A stretch of DNA of 49,975 bases from contig JAZNLL010000117.1 in the NCBI GenBank assembly GCA_045579045.1, positions 1 to 49,975 on the forward strand. The letters are read 5' to 3'. Positions 43,433-49,975 of this stretch are shown piece after piece. This stretch comes from Avoscillospira sp045579045. Its GTDB lineage: Bacteria; Bacillota; Clostridia; Oscillospirales; Oscillospiraceae. The notes beneath the pieces are model-generated. The model had not been told where the DNA came from, ran no database searches, and saw only the letters and a list, made by a program, of their open reading frames with translations. How positions within the stretch are numbered: position 1 is the first letter of the stretch; each line of letters opens with the position of its first letter. The position numbers were made by a program, and so were the translations under genes.

Positions 43433-46400
43433 TTAGTTGAGGGTGATGCTCCGGCGGACGTTCTCGTTATACATTCTGCTCAGAATGGTTGCGACCTCAC
43501 TTCTCTTGATGGAGCTGTGGGGGTTGAACGTGCCCTTGGCATCGGAACCGGTCAGAATGCCGGCGCGGTAGAACTTGTAGATGGCATCGGCGTTGGCGTC
43601 GTCTGTCTTCACGTCGGGAATGGCGTTGTCAGCCACATCGTTGTAACCAACCAGGCTGCCTTCGTCCATGGCCTTGACGAAGATGGAGACGAATTCGCTT
43701 CTGTCGATGGGCTTGTTCATCTCAGCGGTGCTCTTGGAAGCATAACCCCTGTCGATGATGCCGTTTTCAACGGCATAGTCCACGTAGGAGCTGTACCAGT
43801 TGCCTGCACCGTTTTCAAGGGTGACATCACCGGTATAGTTCATCTCGTGGTAAGCAGATGCCAGCTTTACAGCCTGTGCCACAGTCAGCGTTTCGTTGGG
43901 ACGGAACTCAGTAGCAGTCACGCCGTTGATGAGCTTGTTGCTCCATGCTTCCTTGACGGACTCAAAGTACCAATCGGACTCCTTGATATCGGAGAAGCCA
44001 AAGCTGCTGCCGCCGGCTGCGCCGCCAAGGACGGGCATGAAGGGCTGCAGGGCATCGAGAACGGGAAGGTCAGGGGTCTGGGGGTTGTTGATGGAAGGCG
44101 TTGCGGAACGGGTATGGAACTTGCCACAGCCCAGGCTGCAGTAGGCGATCTCCGTGACGCCGTCTTCCTGGAGGACATAGTCCTTGAACTCATGCTCCAA
44201 CTCGGAACCGGGCACATTCATGTACTCGATACTGTTACAGACCACACACTTGCCGCGCATCACTCGTTCGTCACGGCAGGTAGCTTCGGCATGGACCCAG
44301 CCTTCTTCTACCTGATGGGGCTCCTTGGGAATGGTGACGGTGGAACCCTTGACGCCGCAGATGGCGCAGTCACCGACCATTTCGCCAGTAGCAGTACAGG
44401 TAGGCTCCTTGGTGACGACCCAGGTGTCATCGGTCTGGCAGGACTGGGCGACATAGAAGCTGGCAATGTAGTACTTGGGCTTGTTGACACTGCCGCAGGA
44501 GGGATCGCCCTCGACCTTCATGTAGAGATAGAAGTCAAGGAGCTGGTCGCGGTAGGGCTCCAGATTTTCGTCCAGCATACGGATCTGCATATCCCAGTCG
44601 GTGAACATATAGAAGTAGTTATAGGCAGGCAGGGTGATGGCACGGACACCCTTCAGTGGGTAGAGGTGATACTTGCCGTCGTTGGCATTGGTCACAAAGG
44701 ATCCATCCTCAGCGAAGCTGCCGACGGTATAGGCGGGATAGCCGCCCTGGGGCCACCAGAAAGCCGGCAGGCCGTTGGTAAGGACATTGGCGGCTTTGGA
44801 GACATCCGATGCAGCACGGGCGTAGTCTCTGCAGATGACGGGACGGTCCAGATCGTGGTCCCAGATATAGCCTTCGTAGTTAGAATAGGTGATATCTCTG
44901 GCATCATAGGCAAAGAGGATATGCTTCTTGGCATTTTCGGCCATCTCGTCAGGGATCAGATCCTCCAGATTCAGTCTGGGATCGCCCTTGATATCCGTTG
45001 TACCGCAGCCGTAGTCACATTCTGCCACATAGGTATACTTGTCGTAGCGTTCGCGGACATAATTGGTGAACTTGTGGGCGGCATCGGTGCCGGGCTTGGT
45101 GGTGAGAGAACCGCAGATGGGGCAGACACCGAGCAGATTGCTGTTGGTGGTGCAGGTTCCGGTACCGTCATCGGTGTAGGTGATCTCATAGTTCTCACAC
45201 TTGTCCACGATGACCCAACGATCCACATAATACTTGGGGTACTGTGTGCCGTTGCCGGCCAGACCCAGATCATTGCCTTCGATCTTCATGTTGATGTAGA
45301 TATCCACAGTCTTATCCCGGAGCTTTTTAACCACGGAATCCGTTTCATGGTTCTGGATCAAGGAGTATCCGAACAGGTACAGGACACCTGTATTGTTGAC
45401 CTTCAGGGTGACATCTTCCAGCTTGTAGGTGTGGTAGCCCTGATCGGCATTGGCCTTCAGTTCCTCATAGGGGATCTTGGCCAGATTGCCCTTGTTGAGA
45501 ACGCCCAGATCCATGCCGCCGCCGGGATTGATGGCAGCAAAGATGGGGTTGATGGAGATGGGCTTGGTCAGATCGAAGAGGGTGGCCTGACCGAAGTCGG
45601 ATTCGGGGTCTTCCACGATGGAAGTATCGCTGCCGTGAACACCGGATGCAAAGGTGTTATCGAAGCCGTCAAAGTCGTAGACATGCTCCATACCGATGTT
45701 GTTGGCTGCCAGATCGTCCAGAACTCTCTGGGGCAGATCCACATCCACTGTCACGGTCTTGGTGGCAGAGCAGCCTGCGTTCTGGCAGCTGGCTACCTTG
45801 GTCTTGCCGTCGGACTGGAGGACATAAGCGCCGTAGTTGTGAGGCAGGCGGCTGTCGATATCCTCCTGCATGAGGGTTCTGCCGCAAGCATTGCAGAAGA
45901 AGCTGTAGGTCGTGCCCTGATAGCAGGTAGACTTGGAGGCCAGTACTTTTTCGCCCTCCATGTAGTTTTCGCACAGGTCTACCACGATCATGCGATCAAT
46001 GTAGTAGACAGGCAGCTGGCTGTCGCCGCTCATGCCGGTGACATCGCCTTCCACCTTCATGGAGAGGTAGACATCCATGGTGTTGCCGGTGAGGCTGAGG
46101 GACTTCAGATCGGCAAAGTAGTTTGTCAAAGCACCGCCGAAGATGTAGGTGCTGGTCTGACCCTCGGGGATGGGCACACCGCGCATGCGGTAGAGGTGAT
46201 ATTTGCCGTCGCCGCTGTTGGCATTGAGGTCATCAGCGGAAATGGAGCCCACCGTTTCGTGCTTGCCGGAGACCACGCTGGTCAGAGGCAGAGGCTTATC
46301 TTTGTTGAAGATATACTCGTTATTTCTCTGGCCGGCACTCATCATGGCACTGTGCAGCTGCAGGGATTCCTCCATGGCGGAGTCGGGATCATTGAACCGG

Positions 46401-49400
46401 GTGGCATAGGGGTTGGTCGTGGGGTTCAGATCACTGACCGCATAGTCATAGACATGGAACAGGTTGCTGTCCATGGCTTCCAGCGTATCCAGGAACTCCT
46501 GAGGCAGTTCCCCTGCAACATTGCGGGAGACCTTCTCGCCACAGTTTACGCAAGTACCCTCATAGGCCTTGGCAGCTGCGTTGTAGGTGTAGGTCTCGCA
46601 GAGGTGCTCGTTGCACTTCTCTACCAGAAGGATGCGGTCAATGTAGTAAATGGGGCTGTTGGGATCGCCGTGGACGAAGACCAGATCGCCTTCCACCTTG
46701 AAGGAGATATAGATATCCACACGCTTATTTACCAGATGAATCAGATCGGCAAAGTCCACACGGAGGGATTCTTCAAAGAAGTACATCTTGGTCTTGGTGC
46801 CGCCCAGGTTGGGGACTACATCTTCCAGTTTGTAGATATGGTAGTCGCCATCGACGATAATATCCTTTTTATAGAAGCGGTTGAACTGGGTGGAACCGGC
46901 ACCCATCTTCCAGGGACGGTTCTCGTCAATGACGAAGTAGCCGTAGTAGTTGCTCTTCATAACATCCCAGCGGAGGGCCTTGTCCATCAGGGATTCATCG
47001 TCTTTTATGATGGACTGAACGGGATTTGTGCCGTCTATGGTGCTGGGGAGAAGATCAAACTGATCCACACCGAAGTCATGGACCTTGTTCAGATCAATGC
47101 CCTGGGAGATGAAGTCCTGGAGCAGATCCGCAGGCAGCTGACCGAGGAAGTCATATTCCACTTCACCGCAGGTGGTACAGTTTGCCTTGTAGCACTTGCT
47201 TTCTGCATCCCAGGTATAGCCGCCGACGATGTCATGGGGCAGCTGCGTGCCTTCAATCTCCTTGGCGCCTTTCTGACCGCAGATGGGGCAAATACCGACC
47301 TTGACGATGTTGGAAGCGCAGGTAGCGGGGATCTCAGAGGTATAGTTGATGTTGTGGGTGGTGCAGTCTTCCACGATGAAGACACGGTCGATGTACATCT
47401 TGGCATAGTTGTTGGGATCTGTGCCGGTGGGGTCGCCTTCGATCTTCATGGAGATGTAGACATCCACCTTTTCATCGGTCAGATGGGTGAGGTTACCGAC
47501 ACCGATACGCATGGTATCGGCAAAGAAGCCCATCTCGGTGCTGCCTTCCTTGAGGACGACCACATCCTCCGCCCGATACAAATGATATTCCCCATCTGCC
47601 ACCAGAGGGTTGCCCAGATAGAGGCTGTGACCGGGGGCATTGAGAGCCTTGGTCTCGGTGATGGTGTAGTAATGGGACAGACTTCCGCTGGCTTTTACAA
47701 TTTTTTCCTGATCCCACAAAAGGGCGGTGCCGCCGGGATAGGAAGCGGCATTTTTCTTTACTTCAAGGTCTCGGATGCCCTGCACTGTGGCATTCCAGAA
47801 GTTGGGATAGTTGTAATCGTGGATATGGGCACGGTCGATGCCGGGGTGATCGTCATAGATCTGCTGAGGAATTTCAGGACGGTCCAGCATCTCGCCGGTT
47901 TTTTCATCGGTCTCGCCGGCGAAGGCACTGTAGCTGCTGCTCAGATCACCGAAGGTCATTCGGATGGGTACAGACTGCTGGCCGGTGTAGTCCTCTTCCA
48001 GTTCCATATTGGTCACCCACTTGATGGCACGGATGGTCCGTTCGCCGATCTCCTGGCGGGACAGGGGGAAGACTTCCTTTCTGGCGGCATATTCATCCAC
48101 ATAGTCGTAGAAATTGAAAATGATCAGTCGGTCCAGACCGCCTCTGGCCACTTCCAGACGGTTCATGAACAGTTCCCGTTCTTCTTCCGTCAGAGATTTG
48201 TCATTTTCCAGAGCTGCCTGTGCATCTTCAAAGTAGCCGTAGCTGGTGATGACATCGTCCACTTTGATCCAGTCGGCATCAATGATACTGTCATCAAAGA
48301 CCTGGAATTCGGTCCATTCGTTGCCGATGGCTTCCCAGTAGCGCAGGTAGGTCATGATATGGTCGGCTGCGGCTTCGCCGTAGTAGCCCTTGAGGAATTC
48401 CATGGCAAGGGCATACTCATCCTGATAGGGATCTTCCATGAGCTTCATGAGCATCCAGTGCTTCATATCCCAGAATTCACTGTCGTTCATGTTTTCCAGC
48501 TCGGTGAAAACACCGGTGCCGCCCAGTTCATGGAACATCTGATAGTCGTTGCGGATACGGAAATAGTTGGGGAAGACGCCGTTGAGGGAGTAGTTCAGGT
48601 CATAGTCCCACAGAAGCATCTGATGGGGCTCCAGAATCTCTGCCCACTGGGCCAGACGGGACTTGATGTGAGTGTTGGTCACATGGCTCCAGTCGTGCAT
48701 AGCGTCGGCATCGGAGTTGGCCAGACGCAGAACCACATTGTGGCGGGGCTTGGTGTCATCCAGAGGCACTTCCAGATAGTCGGCATAGGCCAGCGTTTCG
48801 ATGTAAGCCTCCGGGTAGACGGTCTCCACCTTTTCGGCAATGGCATTGATGAACTTCAGCAAATGACCGGTACGGCCGCTTTCTGCCACGACCCGAAGGC
48901 AGTCATCACATTCGCAGACACCGTCAATGTCGTTAGGGGAGACATCAAAGTAAATGGGGCGGTTCCTGCCGGCCTTGTCGGCCATTTCATAGGACTGCTC
49001 GATAGCAAGGATGACCTTGTCGGCAAAGACGGACATCAGCTCTTCGTTGGTCAGACACATCTGCTTGTCTGCCACCCGTCTGCCCTTGACGGCGTCGTAG
49101 GCATACCAGTCGGGATGGGCTTCGAACCAGTCTACACCTTCGGGGTTCATCAGAGGGGTCCAGAGATCAGCCGCAGAGGTGGGCTCTACATAGAAGGGCG
49201 GGAAATAGCGGTTGAAGGTATGGACATGGTAGGGCTGTCCGTAATAGATCTCGCCGCCGAAACCGGCAGGAGGATTGGATGCAAAGCCGTTGATACGGTT
49301 GCGGACATAGGTCAAATGGGTGGGTCTTTCATCGGAATAGATATCCCGGTAGGCAAAGGCGGGTTCACCGCTTTTTTCAAAGCCGAGAGGCAGAACAGCG

Positions 49401-49876
49401 TCTTCCATTTCGGGGACATACTCTTCCCACATATTCCACCAGTGGACACCCAGCTCGTCCTCCAACAGGTGGTAGACACCGTAGAGGGCACCTCTGGTCT
49501 CACCGCCGGTGATGACCAGGCTGTTGCCAATGGCTTTGATGGTCCAGCCTTCACCCATGCCGTTGTTGTCGGTATAGGTGACATTGTTTAATTCGGCAAA
49601 TTCGGTTGCGCCAATGTAAATGGCGGAGTCCACAGGCACGCTCTCTGTGATCATAGAGGAAGCGGAGCCGGTGATCTCACGGAGATAGTGCTGCAGCTCC
49701 TTGGCTGCATTCTTCTCCACATCGGTGGCGTTGGCAGGCAGGACGATGGGCATGTCCTCGAGGACAAGACCTGCAGGTGCGGCTTCAGCCTTCGGAGCCG
49801 TGACGAGTGCGGCAGCACCGGCTACTGTCACGATCAGCAGCAGGCACAGCCAGCGGACGATGTTCTTTTTGTTCAT
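43433..49876 (-). CDS. Giant secreted DUF4838 protein with repeats and C-terminal SLH domains (2147 aa)
   Basis: The signal peptide is about residues 1-32 (ending PKAEA). Next comes an alpha-glucuronidase/GH20-like N-terminal beta domain (about 33-150) and a DUF4838-like TIM-barrel region (about 200-640) with the motifs EAHPDWYAY and PNDIDGVCECDDC, found in predicted glycoside hydrolases. Five degenerate repeats of 210-260 residues follow (about 725-1950). Each has a YHLYxLxDV, an xYIxMKxEGD and usually a YYIDRxxxVxxC motif, then CxxC pairs. Three SLH domains (about 1960-2147) anchor it to the wall. AAGGAGG lies before the ATG. A wall-bound polysaccharide-acting enzyme is inferred; catalytic residues cannot be assigned. 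Confidence 0.85.
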   Translation of the reverse strand: MNKKNIVRWLCLLLIVTVAGAAALVTAPKAEAAPAGLVLEDMPIVLPANATDVEKNAAKELQHYLREITGSASSMITESVPVDSAIYIGATEFAELNNVTYTDNNGMGEGWTIKAIGNSLVITGGETRGALYGVYHLLEDELGVHWWNMWEEYVPEMEDAVLPLGFEKSGEPAFAYRDIYSDERPTHLTYVRNRINGFASNPPAGFGGEIYYGQPYHVHTFNRYFPPFYVEPTSAADLWTPLMNPEGVDWFEAHPDWYAYDAVKGRRVADKQMCLTNEELMSVFADKVILAIEQSYEMADKAGRNRPIYFDVSPNDIDGVCECDDCLRVVAESGRTGHLLKFINAIAEKVETVYPEAYIETLAYADYLEVPLDDTKPRHNVVLRLANSDADAMHDWSHVTNTHIKSRLAQWAEILEPHQMLLWDYDLNYSLNGVFPNYFRIRNDYQMFHELGGTGVFTELENMNDSEFWDMKHWMLMKLMEDPYQDEYALAMEFLKGYYGEAAADHIMTYLRYWEAIGNEWTEFQVFDDSIIDADWIKVDDVITSYGYFEDAQAALENDKSLTEEERELFMNRLEVARGGLDRLIIFNFYDYVDEYAARKEVFPLSRQEIGERTIRAIKWVTNMELEEDYTGQQSVPIRMTFGDLSSSYSAFAGETDEKTGEMLDRPEIPQQIYDDHPGIDRAHIHDYNYPNFWNATVQGIRDLEVKKNAASYPGGTALLWDQEKIVKASGSLSHYYTITETKALNAPGHSLYLGNPLVADGEYHLYRAEDVVVLKEGSTEMGFFADTMRIGVGNLTHLTDEKVDVYISMKIEGDPTGTDPNNYAKMYIDRVFIVEDCTTHNINYTSEIPATCASNIVKVGICPICGQKGAKEIEGTQLPHDIVGGYTWDAESKCYKANCTTCGEVEYDFLGQLPADLLQDFISQGIDLNKVHDFGVDQFDLLPSTIDGTNPVQSIIKDDESLMDKALRWDVMKSNYYGYFVIDENRPWKMGAGSTQFNRFYKKDIIVDGDYHIYKLEDVVPNLGGTKTKMYFFEESLRVDFADLIHLVNKRVDIYISFKVEGDLVFVHGDPNSPIYYIDRILLVEKCNEHLCETYTYNAAAKAYEGTCVNCGEKVSRNVAGELPQEFLDTLEAMDSNLFHVYDYAVSDLNPTTNPYATRFNDPDSAMEESLQLHSAMMSAGQRNNEYIFNKDKPLPLTSVVSGKHETVGSISADDLNANSGDGKYHLYRMRGVPIPEGQTSTYIFGGALTNYFADLKSLSLTGNTMDVYLSMKVEGDVTGMSGDSQLPVYYIDRMIVVDLCENYMEGEKVLASKSTCYQGTTYSFFCNACGRTLMQEDIDSRLPHNYGAYVLQSDGKTKVASCQNAGCSATKTVTVDVDLPQRVLDDLAANNIGMEHVYDFDGFDNTFASGVHGSDTSIVEDPESDFGQATLFDLTKPISINPIFAAINPGGGMDLGVLNKGNLAKIPYEELKANADQGYHTYKLEDVTLKVNNTGVLYLFGYSLIQNHETDSVVKKLRDKTVDIYINMKIEGNDLGLAGNGTQYPKYYVDRWVIVDKCENYEITYTDDGTGTCTTNSNLLGVCPICGSLTTKPGTDAAHKFTNYVRERYDKYTYVAECDYGCGTTDIKGDPRLNLEDLIPDEMAENAKKHILFAYDARDITYSNYEGYIWDHDLDRPVICRDYARAASDVSKAANVLTNGLPAFWWPQGGYPAYTVGSFAEDGSFVTNANDGKYHLYPLKGVRAITLPAYNYFYMFTDWDMQIRMLDENLEPYRDQLLDFYLYMKVEGDPSCGSVNKPKYYIASFYVAQSCQTDDTWVVTKEPTCTATGEMVGDCAICGVKGSTVTIPKEPHQVEEGWVHAEATCRDERVMRGKCVVCNSIEYMNVPGSELEHEFKDYVLQEDGVTEIAYCSLGCGKFHTRSATPSINNPQTPDLPVLDALQPFMPVLGGAAGGSSFGFSDIKESDWYFESVKEAWSNKLINGVTATEFRPNETLTVAQAVKLASAYHEMNYTGDVTLENGAGNWYSSYVDYAVENGIIDRGYASKSTAEMNKPIDRSEFVSIFVKAMDEGSLVGYNDVADNAIPDVKTDDANADAIYKFYRAGILTGSDAKGTFNPHSSIKRSEVATILSRMYNENVRRSITLN
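44100..47700 (-). repeat. Five degenerate protein repeats in the DUF4838/SLH gene
   Basis: The motif xYIxMKxEGD recurs near residues 809, 1059, 1272, 1529 and 1786, about 640-770 bases apart. Each copy is preceded by YHLYxLxDV and followed by a YYIDR-like motif (altered in the fifth copy) and one or two CxxC pairs such as CPICG. Copies have diverged strongly, so this is an old duplication rather than a recent tandem array. Confidence 0.8.
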
Positions 49877-49917
49877 GGTGTTACCTCCTTGGTAGACGGG
49901 TTGATCGCAGATGGATC

Positions 49918-49970
49918 ATATCTGCCTCTGTCGTGCAGGAGCAGATATCATCCGTCCGGGATGCTTTTTT
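49918..49970. other. Dyad and small hairpin upstream of the DUF4838/SLH gene
   Basis: ATATCTGC (49918-49925) and GCAGATAT (49941-49948) form an 8-bp inverted repeat 42-72 bases before the start codon. CATCC/GGATG (49949-49953, 49959-49963) followed by CTTTTTT forms a small hairpin on the plus strand. The dyad could be an operator or leader hairpin; the region is cut by the window edge. Confidence 0.35.
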
Positions 49971-49975
49971 AGGGT

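Noticed and set aside
44100..47700. A recent tandem duplication or repeat expansion at the DNA level.
   Set aside because: The units share only protein-level motifs and differ in length (about 640-770 bases), so the duplication is ancient.
43415..49591. A 2058-codon open frame on the plus strand opposite the DUF4838/SLH gene.
   Set aside because: Same artefact. The minus frame has signal peptide, recognisable domains and terminator; the plus frame resembles no protein family.

Overview
The window reads as chromosomal DNA of a Gram-positive, strictly anaerobic, probably gut-dwelling member of the Clostridia (Oscillospiraceae-like). The basis is moderately high GC, strong AGGAGG-type ribosome sites, S-layer-homology (SLH) surface proteins, LCP and YycH/YycI envelope proteins, a desulfoferrodoxin-type superoxide reductase, and homologues of bile-acid genes of gut clostridia. 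No rRNA, tRNA, CRISPR array, prophage or intact insertion sequence was found. The genus assignment is inference.

Layout. 1-218: a 15-bp perfect terminator hairpin, then an array of five short hairpins. 219-3414 (minus): a YitT-type membrane protein, then an MFS transporter resembling BaiG overlapping a short-chain dehydrogenase resembling clostridial 7-alpha-hydroxysteroid dehydrogenase. 3503-6048: superoxide reductase, AhpC and an AhpF homologue with reversed domain order. 6390-7968: KDPG aldolase and KDG kinase, followed by a GH13 glucosidase (8161-9747). 9794-16910: a MerR-type regulator divergent from a 2071-residue SLH surface protein, with a MerR-type 19-bp-spacer promoter and central dyad between them.

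17000-24893 is the most notable part. A strong promoter drives a complete lysine riboswitch with an intrinsic terminator. Downstream lie hydantoinase/oxoprolinase subunits A and B, an NhaC-family antiporter, a divergent alanine-dehydrogenase-like oxidoreductase and an ornithine-racemase-like PLP enzyme. Lysine should switch this set off, so I infer a lysine-linked uptake, salvage or supply pathway that I do not recognise.

24964-35176: a CaCA cation antiporter; a FecCD-type metal or metal-chelate ABC transporter whose last gene is a SAM methyltransferase with a histidine-rich segment; a BlaI/M56 pair with two perfect operators at its promoter; and an Old-Yellow-Enzyme-family flavin/iron-sulfur reductase. 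35177-35494 has no recognisable gene. 35495-38241 (minus): an M20 amidohydrolase, a glycerophosphodiesterase and a DUF1624-type membrane protein in a tight operon. 38365-41212: LCP protein, YbaK-type tRNA deacylase and a D-2-hydroxyacid dehydrogenase with overlapping or abutting ends. 41227-43336 (minus): yycH-yycI without walRK. 43433-49876 (minus): a 2147-residue secreted protein with an N-terminal DUF4838-like region, five degenerate lectin-like/Cys-pair repeats and C-terminal SLH domains.

Large antisense reading frames opposite the giant genes (up to about 2000 codons) are codon-bias shadows and were left out.
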